From Candidatus Bathyarchaeota archaeon (lineage in GTDB: Archaea; Thermoproteota; Bathyarchaeia; TCS64), in contig JADHWN010000017.1 of the NCBI GenBank assembly GCA_016783455.1, forward strand, positions 1 through 44,279: a stretch of DNA of 44,279 nucleotides. The letters are read 5' to 3'. Below are positions 1 through 7,953 of this stretch, one piece after another; position 1 is the stretch's first letter, and each line of letters starts with the position of its first letter. The position numbers were made by a program, and so were the translations under genes. The notes beneath the pieces were generated by a model, which had not been told where the DNA came from, ran no database searches, and worked only from the letters and a program-made list of their open reading frames with translations.

Positions 1-431
1 GCGGACTTGACCGCGTGGGGGATCTCCGACGGGCTCCGGACCTGGATGTTGTACTTGGCGGCGGAGGCGGTGATGCCTATGATGTCAACCTCCTGGAATG
101 CGTCGCTGCCGATCATGCTCTGGGGCACCTGCCCCGTGAAGGCGACCATCGGCGCCGAGTCTATGTTCGCGGTGGCTATGCCGGTCACCAGGTTTGTTGC
201 TCCGGGTCCCGATGTGGCCATGCAGACCCCGACCCTGCCGCTGGCCCGGGCGTAGCCGTCGGCCATGTGGGACGCACCCTGCTCATGGCGGGCAAGCACG
301 AACCGCACATCCGAATAGTATAGCTCATCGCATATGGGGAGGACCGCCCCCCCGTTTACGCCGAACATAATATCCACGTTCTCTCGCTCAAGGGACTTCA
401 CGAAGGCCTTGGCGCCTGACATCTCTACCAT
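1..431 (-). CDS. ilvB: Acetolactate synthase large subunit, N-terminal part (truncated by window edge)
   Basis: The enzyme condenses two pyruvates, or pyruvate and 2-oxobutyrate, in branched-chain amino acid synthesis using thiamine diphosphate. The visible 143 residues are the N-terminal pyrimidine-binding domain. The segment [18 protein letters not shown] (about residues 48-65) carries the expected catalytic Glu (E50), followed by TSGPGATN and [17 protein letters not shown], all typical of the AHAS family. I chose the ATG at 431: GAGGAGGT lies about 8 nt upstream, and the other nearby ATG (436) hits a stop after three codons. The C-terminal two thirds lie outside the window. Its product line leads to 2-ketoisovalerate, the substrate of PanB encoded nearby. 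Other ThDP enzymes share this domain, but the residue pattern fits AHAS best. Confidence 0.9.
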   Translation of the reverse strand, partial: MVEMSGAKAFVKSLERENVDIMFGVNGGAVLPICDELYYSDVRFVLARHEQGASHMADGYARASGRVGVCMATSGPGATNLVTGIATANIDSAPMVAFTGQVPQSMIGSDAFQEVDIIGITASAAKYNIQVRSPSEIPHAVKS

Positions 432-477
432 TTCATTTTACCTCCTCGATAAACGTCGAAACCTCGACTGGACTGGC

Positions 478-486
478 CTTATAACA
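478..486 (-). promoter_or_regulatory. TATA box for ilvB
   Basis: On the minus strand TGTTATAAGG lies about 50 bp upstream of the ATG at 431. Transcription would begin near 455, leaving a leader of about 25 nt that contains the Shine-Dalgarno sequence. Confidence 0.5.
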
Positions 487-566
487 GGTCTCTTCTGAAA
501 AACGTACGCTCAGCCCTTCGGACTTGTATACGTGATCTCGTGCGTGGAGCCTACCCACTAATAAAA

Positions 567-623
567 CGATACCCCATTCATGCCTCCCCCATCGCTGGGG
601 GCCTGACAAAGCGATACCCCATT
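567..623 (-). repeat. Pair of 12-bp direct repeats flanking a hairpin, upstream of ilvB
   Basis: AATGGGGTATCG (minus strand) occurs exactly at 612-623 and again at 567-578, 45 bp apart. Between them CCCC and GGGG arms (586-600) form a hairpin with loop ATCGCT or similar. The block lies downstream of the elongation-factor-like gene and about 85-140 bp upstream of the ilvB TATA box. It could be an operator pair or a terminator: the hairpin and second repeat are followed by TTTTATTAG on the minus strand. Confidence 0.45.
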
Positions 624-696
624 TTCGAGTCTCCGATAGGCTAGTGGAAATTGAAGATGGGGGAACCGAATAAAAGTCTTGCTATGTGCCCTACGC

Positions 697-957
697 CTAC
701 TCGCCCAGGCGGTAGACGATGTCCCCCTTCCTTACGCGGTCCGCCACCTTCATCCCGATGTCGTCGCCGGGGTTCGCTTCCTCGATGTTCTCGCCCTCGA
801 CCTGCATGGACTCCACCTTCTGCTCGAAGTTGGTCGTCATCCCCTTGACGGCGATGGAGTCCCCGACCTTGATCTTCCCTGTCAGCTCTACCACGGCGAC
901 GCCTATCTTCGTGAAGTAGTGGGAGACCTCGCCCACCTTCGCTAAACTTTTCGCCAT
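697..957 (-). CDS. Small translation elongation factor-like protein (EF-Tu domain 2 fold)
   Basis: This 86-residue protein corresponds to the second, beta-barrel domain of EF-Tu/SelB-type translational GTPases without the GTPase domain. The segments VGEVSHYFTKIGVAVVEL, IKVGDSI and NPGDDIGMKV show the usual pattern of this domain. Stand-alone versions are widespread in archaea and are annotated as elongation-factor-like; their exact role is unknown. A TATA-like CTATACAT lies near 976-984, so the transcript would begin at or just before the ATG at 957. A longer overlapping frame (641-997) is rejected because this frame matches the family. It is divergent from threonine synthase. Confidence 0.8.
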   Translation of the reverse strand: MAKSLAKVGEVSHYFTKIGVAVVELTGKIKVGDSIAVKGMTTNFEQKVESMQVEGENIEEANPGDDIGMKVADRVRKGDIVYRLGE

Positions 958-975
958 ATCTAAAGCATCTACACA

Positions 976-986
976 TGTATAGAAAA
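976..986 (-). promoter_or_regulatory. TATA box for the elongation factor-like gene
   Basis: TTTTCTATACATG on the minus strand is centred about 23-25 bp before the ATG at 957, consistent with a leaderless transcript. Confidence 0.45.
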
Positions 987-1018
987 GACTTTGCCATGGC
1001 TCCGTCGAGGAGAATATT

Positions 1019-1028
1019 CGTTTAAATG
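1019..1028 (+). promoter_or_regulatory. TATA box for threonine synthase
   Basis: CGTTTAAATG ends near 1028. Transcription would start near 1045-1050, downstream of the GTG at 1028 and upstream of the ATG at 1061. This supports the ATG as the real start. Confidence 0.5.
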
Positions 1029-1060
1029 TGAAGAGAGGCTGTTATTCAGGGCGGTATACC

Positions 1061-2290
1061 ATGAGCTATTTCACACACCTGGAGTGTTCCAAATGCGGCA
1101 AGAGGTTCGAAGCCGACAGGTTGCAGACAGTCTGCGATGCCTGCGGCAAGCCTCTCTTCGCACGATATGACCTAGAGGCAGTTAGCGAAGCCGTCTCAAA
1201 GGACGACCTCGTGGGCAGGGAGGCCACCATGTGGAGGTACTGGGAGCTCCTCCCTGTTAAGGAGAGGAGAAACGTGGTCTCCCTGGGCGAGGGATGGACC
1301 CCGCTTACACATGTGAGGAGGCTGGGGGCGGAGATCGGCGTCCCAGACCTGTGGGTCAAGGACGAGGGGATCATCCCCACGGGCACATTCAAGGCTCGAG
1401 GCCTCTCCATGGCGGTCTCCAAGGCCAAGGAGCTGGGGGTCAACAGGCTCGCACTACCCTCCGCGGGTAATGCCGCTGGGGCGATGACGGCTTACGGAGC
1501 CAGGGCAGGGATGGAGAGCTATGTCTTCATGCCCGTGGACGTTCCCAAGGTGAACGCTGTGGAGTGCCAAGCCGTGGGGGCGAAGGTGGTCCTCGTGAGG
1601 GGGCTCATCAGTGACTGCGGGAAGATCGTCTCCCAGGGCGTCGAGGAGATGGGCTGGTTCCCCCTCTCCACCCTCAAGGAGCCCTACAGGGTCGAGGGGA
1701 AGAAGACCATGGGGCTAGAGGTCGCCGAGCAGATGGACTGGGAGCTCCCAGACGTCATCATCTACCCGACCGGGGGAGGCACCGGCATCATCGGCATGTG
1801 GAAGGCCTTCGACGAGATGGAGGAGCTGGGATGGATAGGCAGCGATCGGCCAAGGATGGTCTCCGTACAGGCGGAGGGCTGCGCCCCCCTGCCTAAAGCC
1901 TTCGAGGAGGGGAAGGATGAGTCGGAGTTCTGGGAGGGGGCGGAGACGATCGCAGCGGGCCTGAGGGTCCCCCACGCCCTCGGGGACTTCCTGATCTTGA
2001 ACGCCGTCAGAGAGAGCGGGGGTACAGCACTCGCCGTGAGCGACGAGGAGATCATGGACAACGTCGGTATGCTGGCCAGGAACGAGGGGCTCTTCGCCTG
2101 CCCTGAGGGGGCTGCCACCCTTGCGGGCCTCAGGCGGATGATCGCGGACGGGCAGGTGGACGCCGACGAGAGAGTGGTGCTGTTCAACACGGGCACCGGG
2201 CTCAAGTACACGGACCTGTTCGAGGTCAATGCGCCCATCATCGACCCAGACGAGGAGATCGACTTCAGGGGCCTCCTGGGCTCCTCCTGA
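1061..2290 (+). CDS. thrC: Threonine synthase
   Basis: This 409-residue PLP enzyme converts O-phosphohomoserine to threonine. The N-terminus has a zinc-ribbon-like motif, ECSKCGKRF followed by VCDACGKPL, common in archaeal threonine synthases. The PLP lysine is in GTFKARGLSMA (K111). The phosphate-binding loop is YPTGGGTGIIGMWKAF, and a glycine-rich NTGTGLKYTD closes the fold. An in-frame GTG at 1028 would add 11 residues, but it lies too close to the TTTAAA promoter, so I prefer the ATG at 1061. Paralogues of this family include cysteate synthase, which cannot be excluded from sequence alone. It stands alone, 80 bp before the phosphopantothenate gene and on the same strand. Confidence 0.9.
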   Translation: MSYFTHLECSKCGKRFEADRLQTVCDACGKPLFARYDLEAVSEAVSKDDLVGREATMWRYWELLPVKERRNVVSLGEGWTPLTHVRRLGAEIGVPDLWVKDEGIIPTGTFKARGLSMAVSKAKELGVNRLALPSAGNAAGAMTAYGARAGMESYVFMPVDVPKVNAVECQAVGAKVVLVRGLISDCGKIVSQGVEEMGWFPLSTLKEPYRVEGKKTMGLEVAEQMDWELPDVIIYPTGGGTGIIGMWKAFDEMEELGWIGSDRPRMVSVQAEGCAPLPKAFEEGKDESEFWEGAETIAAGLRVPHALGDFLILNAVRESGGTALAVSDEEIMDNVGMLARNEGLFACPEGAATLAGLRRMIADGQVDADERVVLFNTGTGLKYTDLFEVNAPIIDPDEEIDFRGLLGSS

Positions 2291-2301
2291 CCCCTGTAAA
2301 A

Positions 2302-2311
2302 AAACTTATAG
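2302..2311 (+). promoter_or_regulatory. TATA box for the pantothenate/CoA gene cluster
   Basis: AAACTTATAG preceded by an A-rich stretch lies 60-70 bp before the TTG at 2371. The start of transcription would be near 2333-2336, giving a leader of about 35 nt. Confidence 0.45.
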
Positions 2312-2370
2312 CCAAGGTGTCGCCTCCCTCCGCTGATAGCGGTTTACACCGTTCAGAAGGTTGAGGGACA

Positions 2371-3168
2371 TTGACCAGAGAGAGCCACGTCGAGGAGAAG
2401 CATCCTAGGGCTGAGTCCATCAAGCTCAGGGAGAAGATGACCCGCGGAGTAGAGAAGAACGTCACAGCCCTGGCGGGCCTCCTGGCCCACGGCAGGGGGG
2501 AGGCCTTCGACTACATCCTCGGGGAGGAGACGACCGCCCCCGGGATGAGGGCCATCACTGCCGCCGCTGCGACCCTCCTCCTGGCTGATCACGCCGTCCT
2601 GTCTGTAAACGGGAACGTTGCCGCCCTCTGCCCAGAGGAGTTCGTAGAGCTCTCCAACATCTCCGGCGCCAAGCTGGAGGTGAACATCTTCCACAGGCTG
2701 CCCGGCAGGGAGGAGGCCATCGAGAAGGTGCTCCGAGAGGCTGGGGCGGAGGAGGTGCTCGGCGTCGGGGAGGATGCCTCGGCCAGGATTGACGAGATCT
2801 ACAGCGACCGCAGGCGGGTGGACCCGGAGGGCATCTTCAAGGCGGACGTCGTATTCGTGCCCCTTGAGGACGGGGACAGGACCGAGGGGCTCATGAGGAT
2901 GGGAAAGAAGGTCATCACAGTCGACCTTAACCCCATGTCCAGGACGGCTCAATACGCCACAGTAACAATCGTCGACAACGTCGTCCGGGCCATGCCACTC
3001 CTCATCTCAGAGGTGGAGAGGCTGAGAGGGGAGGACGTCGAGGAGCTCAGGAGGATCGTGGACTCCTACAGCAACAGGGAGGTGCTCTCAGACTCGATGA
3101 GGGTGATGCTGGAGAGGCTCAGGGAACTCTCAGAGAAAGGGGTGTTTCTGGAGCTCCATGACCGCTGA
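2371..3168 (+). CDS. 4-phosphopantoate--beta-alanine ligase (archaeal phosphopantothenate synthetase)
   Basis: This archaeal enzyme joins 4-phosphopantoate to beta-alanine using ATP, replacing the bacterial PanC route. The 265-residue length matches the family (about 260). Diagnostic stretches are AGLLAHGRGEAFDYILGE (about residues 35-52), AAAATLLLADHAVLSVNGN and VITVDLNPMSRTAQ. Translation appears to start at TTG 2371: the N-terminal HPRAESIKLREK aligns in recollection with family members beginning HPRY, and the first ATG (2437) would remove it. Its 3' end overlaps panE by 11 bp, so the genes are probably translationally coupled. With pantoate kinase (4881-5786) it completes the archaeal route from ketopantoate to 4'-phosphopantothenate. 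Confidence 0.92.
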   Translation: MTRESHVEEKHPRAESIKLREKMTRGVEKNVTALAGLLAHGRGEAFDYILGEETTAPGMRAITAAAATLLLADHAVLSVNGNVAALCPEEFVELSNISGAKLEVNIFHRLPGREEAIEKVLREAGAEEVLGVGEDASARIDEIYSDRRRVDPEGIFKADVVFVPLEDGDRTEGLMRMGKKVITVDLNPMSRTAQYATVTIVDNVVRAMPLLISEVERLRGEDVEELRRIVDSYSNREVLSDSMRVMLERLRELSEKGVFLELHDR

Positions 3169-4072
3169 GACATCAGGCTTCACAAAAGTCATCATCCTGG
3201 GAGCCGGTGCCATAGGCAGCTACTACGGCTCCATGCTCTCAAGGAAGACGGACGTCCTCCTCGTCGGCAGGCGGGGACACGTGGACGCCGTCAACTCCCG
3301 GGGCCTGGAGGTCACTGGGGCGGTCGAGGGGATCTTCGACTTGGACGCCTCGACAGAGCTCAGCGGCATCCCCGAGGGCTCACTGATTATCCTCACGACC
3401 AAGGCCTATGACATAGAGGAGGCAGTGAACGAGTTCAGGGAACTCCTGAGAACCGATACTGTAATCTTGGTCCTGCAGAACGGCCTCGGCAACGAGGACC
3501 TGGTTCAGTCCCTCGTCGGCCCGGGGGTTGACGTGGTCAGGGGGCTGGCCTCGACAGGCGTGGAGTTCCTATCGCCTGGGAGGATAGAGGTCAAGCTGGT
3601 CAGGGAGACCGTGCTCCCCAAGACAGCCGCAGGCGAGAAGATAGGGAGGCTCTTCGATCTGTGTGGCCTCGATGCCCGGTTTTCAGAGTGGATGGATGTC
3701 GAGGTCTGGAGAAAGCTGACGATGAACTGCGTCATCAATCCCCTCACAGCCCTGTTCAGGGTGCCCAACACGGAGATAGCCGTCGAGGGCCTGAGGGAGG
3801 TCAGGAGGGGCATCGTGGACGAGTGCATCAGGGTCGCCGAAAGGGAGGGAGCCACCCTCGAAGGCGACCTGGAGGGGGAGATCTCAAGGGCCGCAGCCTC
3901 CTACTCTAACCTCTCGTCGATGTGCCAGGACATCATAAAGGGAAGGAGGACTGAGATAGGCTTCCTAAACGGAAAGGTAAGCGAGCTGGGACGGAGACAT
4001 GGTGTGGCTACGCCCGTCAACGACGTCCTCACCTCGCTGATCAGATTCATGGAGGGAAAGGAGTGGAGTTAG
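3158..4072 (+). CDS. panE: 2-dehydropantoate 2-reductase
   Basis: The enzyme reduces ketopantoate to pantoate with NAD(P)H. The 304-residue protein begins with a Rossmann motif VIILGAGAIGSYYG (about residues 11-24). LTTKAYDIE holds the conserved lysine (about K82), VLQNGLGNED the substrate-side asparagine, and WRKLTMNCVINPLTAL the C-terminal domain signature. The ATG overlaps the end of the synthetase gene by 11 bp, and its stop lies inside the start region of panB. The order ligase-PanE-PanB is operonic with no gaps. Confidence 0.93.
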   Translation: MTAETSGFTKVIILGAGAIGSYYGSMLSRKTDVLLVGRRGHVDAVNSRGLEVTGAVEGIFDLDASTELSGIPEGSLIILTTKAYDIEEAVNEFRELLRTDTVILVLQNGLGNEDLVQSLVGPGVDVVRGLASTGVEFLSPGRIEVKLVRETVLPKTAAGEKIGRLFDLCGLDARFSEWMDVEVWRKLTMNCVINPLTALFRVPNTEIAVEGLREVRRGIVDECIRVAEREGATLEGDLEGEISRAAASYSNLSSMCQDIIKGRRTEIGFLNGKVSELGRRHGVATPVNDVLTSLIRFMEGKEWS

Positions 4073-4830
4073 GTGAGATAAAACGCCTCAAGGGCGTCAG
4101 GAAGGTGACCGTGCTCACGGCTTACGACGCCCAGACGGCGAAGATAATGGACACGGCGGGGATCGATATGATCCTCGTGGGGGACAGCCTCGGAATGGTG
4201 GTGCTAGGCTACGAGGACACCAAGCAGGTGACCATGGAGGACATGATACGCCACACGGAGGCAGTCGCCAGGGGGGCGCCGCACACGCACATCATAGGGG
4301 ACCTGCCAATCAACAGCTACGACACCGTCGAGGACGCCCTCAGGAACGCGAGGAGGCTCCTCGAGGCTGGAGCCCACTCAGTCAAGCTGGAGGGGAACAA
4401 GCCGGAGGTCGTGAGGGCACTCGTCAACGAAGGTATCCCGGTGATGGGCCACCTCGGCCTGCTCCCGCAGACGGCTGAGGTCATGAAGGTGAGGGGAAAG
4501 AAGAGGAGCGAGGCCGAGCGCATCCTCGCCGACGCTAAGGAGCTTGAGGAGCTCGGAGTCTTCTCCGTCGTCCTGGAGTGCATCCCCCTGAACCTCGCGA
4601 AACAGGTGACACAGGCCATCGGTGTCCTGACCATAGGCATCGGGGCGGGGGTCCACTGCGACGGGCAGGTCCTCGTCGTCAACGACATGCTCGGGATGGA
4701 CGAGGGGTACAGCCCCAAGCACTCGAAGATATACGCCAACCTAAACGACGTCATCGGGGAGGCCATCCGGACCTACATCGAGGAGGTGAAGGCGGGCAAG
4801 TTCCCTAAGGACAAGCATAGCTTCCACTGA
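4063..4830 (+). CDS. panB: 3-methyl-2-oxobutanoate hydroxymethyltransferase
   Basis: The enzyme transfers a hydroxymethyl group from methylene-tetrahydrofolate or the archaeal pterin equivalent to 2-ketoisovalerate. The 255-residue TIM barrel shows the family motifs TAYDAQTAKIMD, ILVGDSLGMVVLGY (metal-binding Asp), VKLEG, VMGHLGLLPQ, VLECIP and IGIGAGVHCDGQVLV. GTG 4063 is the start: GGAGGGAAAG precedes it by a few bases and there is no closer ATG. It overlaps panE by 10 bp, pointing to translational coupling. Confidence 0.95.
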   Translation: MELGEIKRLKGVRKVTVLTAYDAQTAKIMDTAGIDMILVGDSLGMVVLGYEDTKQVTMEDMIRHTEAVARGAPHTHIIGDLPINSYDTVEDALRNARRLLEAGAHSVKLEGNKPEVVRALVNEGIPVMGHLGLLPQTAEVMKVRGKKRSEAERILADAKELEELGVFSVVLECIPLNLAKQVTQAIGVLTIGIGAGVHCDGQVLVVNDMLGMDEGYSPKHSKIYANLNDVIGEAIRTYIEEVKAGKFPKDKHSFH

Positions 4831-4880
4831 GCCTGGCGTAATCCTTATCCCGGAGATGAGAGGCTCATACTAGATCAACC

Positions 4881-5786
4881 TTGAAGGAAGCCTCCGCCTA
4901 CGCCCCGGGCCACCTCACCGGGTTCTTCCAGATCTGCGATGAACCAGAGGACCCGCTCCTCAAGGGCTCCAGGGGATCAGGGGTTTCCATAACCCAGGGG
5001 GTCCACACCAGCGTAAAGGTCAGCCCCTCAGGCCAGAATAGATACGATATCTTCTTCGACGACGAGCCCACTGACGGCGCCTTCGTCTCGGAGAACGTTC
5101 TGGATAAGATGCTCGGGAGGGCGGACCAGCCTTATGAGGTGGAGGTTAGGCACGTCATCGAGATTCCCCTGGGAGGGGGATTCGGCTCCAGCGGCGGGGG
5201 GGCCATGTCTCTCGCCCTGGCTCTGAACGAGGCCCTCGATCTGGGGTTGACGTACGTGGAGGCGGCCCGAGTCGCACACGTGGCGGAGATAGAGTGCAAG
5301 ACGGGTCTGGGGACCGTCTTCGCGGCGACGGTCGGCGGGTTCGGAGCCCTCGTGAAGCCCGGTGGGCCTGGGGTAGGTGAGTCCATCAAGTACCCGAGGA
5401 GCTCCGAGCTCTCGGTGGTCTACCTCCACTTTGGGCCCATGGCCACGAAGGACGCCCTCTCGGACCCGGACATGAGGAGGAGGATCAACGAGGTGGGAGG
5501 GAGGTACGTGGACAGGATCAGCGAGGACCTACGTCCCGACCTCTTCATGGAGCTCTCCCAGAAGTTCACCCGTTACGTGGACATCTCCACACCGAGGCTG
5601 AAGGCCGTGTTGGAGAGGGCCTGGGAGCAGAAGGTCCCCTGCGCGATGGCGATGTTCGGGGAGGTCGCGTTCTCCATGGTGGCCAAGGAGGAGGCCGAGG
5701 ACGTCGCCAGTTTCCTGAGGGAGGCATCGCCCGGACATATCGTGGAGGTCGTGGGGATAGACGACAGGGGAGCTAGGCTGACCTAG
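4881..5786 (+). CDS. Pantoate kinase (GHMP family)
   Basis: This archaeal GHMP-superfamily kinase phosphorylates pantoate to 4-phosphopantoate, the substrate of the ligase at 2371. The N-terminal AYAPGHLTGFF (residues 6-16) and the glycine-rich ATP loop IPLGGGFGSSGGGAMS (95-110) are characteristic. Length is 301 residues, normal for the family. The start is TTG 4881; no ATG lies upstream in frame. It is 50 bp downstream of panB, and TAATCCTTATCCC in that gap could be a weak promoter, so it may be co-transcribed or separately initiated. Steps after phosphopantothenate (decarboxylation, adenylylation) are not encoded here. Confidence 0.92.
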   Translation: MKEASAYAPGHLTGFFQICDEPEDPLLKGSRGSGVSITQGVHTSVKVSPSGQNRYDIFFDDEPTDGAFVSENVLDKMLGRADQPYEVEVRHVIEIPLGGGFGSSGGGAMSLALALNEALDLGLTYVEAARVAHVAEIECKTGLGTVFAATVGGFGALVKPGGPGVGESIKYPRSSELSVVYLHFGPMATKDALSDPDMRRRINEVGGRYVDRISEDLRPDLFMELSQKFTRYVDISTPRLKAVLERAWEQKVPCAMAMFGEVAFSMVAKEEAEDVASFLREASPGHIVEVVGIDDRGARLT

Positions 5787-5829
5787 CTCTGAATGTCTTA
5801 TTATAGAAATTAATTAGAAATGGGAATTA

Positions 5830-6099
5830 TCAGACGTTTGAGAGACTGTGCCTCAGCAGCAGCTCTGTGATGTAATGTGTCATCATCGGGCGCTTCGGAA
5901 CCAGCCCGGCCATCTTCAGGAACTCATCGTAGGAGTTCACTTCGAACATGGCGACGTAGTTCCACTTTTCGTTCATGGAACCGAATAGCCCGTCGTACGA
6001 GACCTCCGTCTCTTTGCAGGCTACTATTATCTTCTCGTTCCACTCTTTCAGGTCTTTCCTACTTCCTGCCCAGTCAAAGTATAGGAGTACTTTCATCAT
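5830..6099 (-). CDS. Small protein of unknown function, probable ferredoxin-like alpha/beta fold
   Basis: I do not recognise a named family. The 89-residue protein opens with MKVLLYFDWAGSRKDLKEW and has NYVAMFEVNSYDEFLKMA near the middle, a beta-alpha-beta pattern resembling dimeric alpha/beta-barrel proteins (inference from predicted secondary structure only). No cysteines or catalytic motif stand out apart from one Cys in VACKETEV. Two adjacent ATGs (6099, 6096) are preceded by AAAGGAGAATC. A TATA-like sequence at 6131-6140 and an imperfect direct repeat at 6162-6214 lie upstream, suggesting regulated expression. Confidence 0.65.
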   Translation of the reverse strand: MMKVLLYFDWAGSRKDLKEWNEKIIVACKETEVSYDGLFGSMNEKWNYVAMFEVNSYDEFLKMAGLVPKRPMMTHYITELLLRHSLSNV

Positions 6100-6130
6100 G
6101 ATTCTCCTTTCCCCCTAATCAAAGGGGTCT

Positions 6131-6140
6131 AAGATATATT
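6131..6140 (-). promoter_or_regulatory. TATA box for the 89-residue gene
   Basis: AATATATCTT on the minus strand lies 32-41 bp before the ATG pair. The inferred start of transcription near 6110 leaves room for the GGAG ribosome site. Confidence 0.45.
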
Positions 6141-6161
6141 TCTATCGATGTCTCGACTTCA

Positions 6162-6214
6162 CGTATGTATAGGAAAGCCATTATAAACTACCCGTATGTT
6201 TAGGGAGTCCATTA
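6162..6214. repeat. Imperfect 22-bp direct repeat, 31-bp period
   Basis: CGTATGTATAGG followed by CCATTA (6162-6183) recurs as CGTATGTTTAGG followed by CCATTA (6193-6214), about 18 of 22 positions identical. The 31-bp spacing is close to three helical turns. The block sits just upstream of the TATA box of the 89-residue gene, a position expected for an activator site. Confidence 0.5.
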
Positions 6215-6235
6215 GAGTGGATAAAAGGGTGTGAG

Positions 6236-6252
6236 GAGGGGGTTTTCCCCTT
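6236..6252 (-). terminator. Possible weak terminator of argH
   Basis: GGGG-AAAA-CCCC hairpin just past the argH stop codon on the minus strand, without a clear T tract. This is a weak call. Confidence 0.2.
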
Positions 6253-6256
6253 CGTT

Positions 6257-7756
6257 TTATTTTAGCCTGTACTGGTTGAGGGCGTTCTTCAGGTTGTCCT
6301 TGCCGATGGTTATCTTGATCTTCAGGAAGTCGAGGTCCTTGACGTGGCGGCCCAGGACCTCCTTCCTCTCCTCCACCATCCTGCCCATCTCACCTGGGTG
6401 AGCGCTCCCGGGGCTCCTCTTCGCGTCGAGGGCCTCCTTGGGGTCTGTCGCCTTCTCGATGATGCTGCTGCTCACGTCCACGTCCCTGCCCGTGACCTCC
6501 TTCACCTTGGCAACGACATCGTCCCTGGTAAGCTCCTTCAGGGTCTTCCCGCCATCCACTGCGACCTTCACCACCTCCGCCGTCACCTTGTAGGCCTCGC
6601 GGAAGCTGAGCCCTGACTCAATGAGCCTCTCGGCGATCTCGAGGGCTCCGATGGAGCTGTTCTCGGCTGCGGCGTACATGGCGTCGGTGTTGACCGTCAT
6701 GGTGGCCACGGCGCCCGTGAAGACCTCGACGCTCGTCCTAGTGGTGTCGAGGGCGCGCCAGAGGGCGACCTTGGTCTGCTGGAGGTCCTGGTAGTAGCCG
6801 GTGGGGACCCCCTTCACCATGGTCATGAGCTCGATGAGGGCTCCGTAGACCTCCCCAGTCTTTCCCCTGATGAGCTCGATGGTGCTGGGGTTCTTCTTCT
6901 GGGGCATGATGCTGCTGCTGGAGCTGTACTCATCGCTGAGTTCGACGTATCCGAACTCCTTGGTGTGCCAGAGTACGATGTCAGCTGCGGCCCGGCTAAT
7001 GTTGCCCATGAGGCAAGCGCAGACGAAGGCGGTCTCCACGGCCCAGTCCCTGCCGCTGGTGGCGTCGATGCTGTTCTCCTGGATCCTATCGAAGCCCAAG
7101 AGCTCGCTGGTCCTCAGCCTGTTGAGCCTGATGTTGGTGCCGCCGATGGGGCCGGCGCCCAAGGGGTTCATGTTGACCCTGTCGTAGCAGGCCCTGAGCC
7201 TCTCGTAGTCCCTCAGGAGGGCGTCGGCGTAGTTCACCAGGTAGTGGGCGAAGGTGCCGATCTGGGCCTGCTGTCCGTGGGTGTAGAGGATCATGTGGGA
7301 CTCCATGTGGCCGTCGGCGACTTTCAGGATGGTCTCTATTAGCTTGCTAAGGGCCTCAGCGATCTCCAGGAGCTCGGCCCTGGTGACCATCTTCATGTCC
7401 ACCATGACCTGGTCGTTCCTGCTCCGGCCCGTGTGGACCATGCCCCCGACCTCGACGCCGATCTTCTCGATGACGCGACCCTCGATATACTCGTGGACGT
7501 CCTCGTACTCCGCGCCGATCTCGAGTTTCCCGTCTTTCCACTCCTGCTTGATCTCCTCGAGGGCGTTCAGTATCTCGCTTAGAGCCTCCGCGGGGATCAC
7601 GCCCTGCTCGTGGAGCATTATGTCGTGGGCCTCTGTTCCCTCGATGTCGTACTCGAACATTCGGAGGTCCTCGACGACGCTTGTGTGGAACCGTGCGGTC
7701 CTGTCGTCGAACTTCTTTGAGAGCCTCGATCTGAATAGGCTTGACAATTGATTCAC
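6257..7756 (-). CDS. argH: Argininosuccinate lyase
   Basis: The enzyme splits argininosuccinate to arginine and fumarate. The family signature SSIMPQKKNPSTIELIRG is intact, with TGRSRNDQV and the N-terminal RLSKKFDDRTARFHTSVVED typical of the family. I set the start at GTG 7756 (499 residues): the reading frame stays open to 7834, but the extra 26 residues are unlike the family, and a TATA box at 7784-7793 overlaps that stretch, so transcription should begin near 7762. TTG 7747 is an alternative. No argG is present in the window. The last residues (LNQYRLK) are intact. Confidence 0.93.
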   Translation of the reverse strand: MNQLSSLFRSRLSKKFDDRTARFHTSVVEDLRMFEYDIEGTEAHDIMLHEQGVIPAEALSEILNALEEIKQEWKDGKLEIGAEYEDVHEYIEGRVIEKIGVEVGGMVHTGRSRNDQVMVDMKMVTRAELLEIAEALSKLIETILKVADGHMESHMILYTHGQQAQIGTFAHYLVNYADALLRDYERLRACYDRVNMNPLGAGPIGGTNIRLNRLRTSELLGFDRIQENSIDATSGRDWAVETAFVCACLMGNISRAAADIVLWHTKEFGYVELSDEYSSSSSIMPQKKNPSTIELIRGKTGEVYGALIELMTMVKGVPTGYYQDLQQTKVALWRALDTTRTSVEVFTGAVATMTVNTDAMYAAAENSSIGALEIAERLIESGLSFREAYKVTAEVVKVAVDGGKTLKELTRDDVVAKVKEVTGRDVDVSSSIIEKATDPKEALDAKRSPGSAHPGEMGRMVEERKEVLGRHVKDLDFLKIKITIGKDNLKNALNQYRLK

Positions 7757-7783
7757 CGTTGCGAATCTGAGGAAACAGCAGGG

Positions 7784-7793
7784 CTTAAATAAG
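7784..7793 (-). promoter_or_regulatory. TATA box for argH
   Basis: CTTATTTAAG on the minus strand lies about 30 bp before GTG 7756, which fixes the start as a nearly leaderless GTG. Confidence 0.5.
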
Positions 7794-7953
7794 TTATGAC
7801 GGGGAACCGCCCTCCGGGGACTTGAGGAAGCCATCGAGCCATCGTCATAAAATAGGCTGTGAAAATAGTGGTTAAAATGGAATTTTCATAGATAATTAGG
7901 GATACCATGAAAAGCATTATTACATGTTTACCATACATTTCGCTGTACAATCC

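Noticed and set aside
641-997. 118-residue open frame on the minus strand
   Set aside because: It overlaps the elongation-factor-like gene in another frame, is rich in Arg and Gly, and has no family resemblance.
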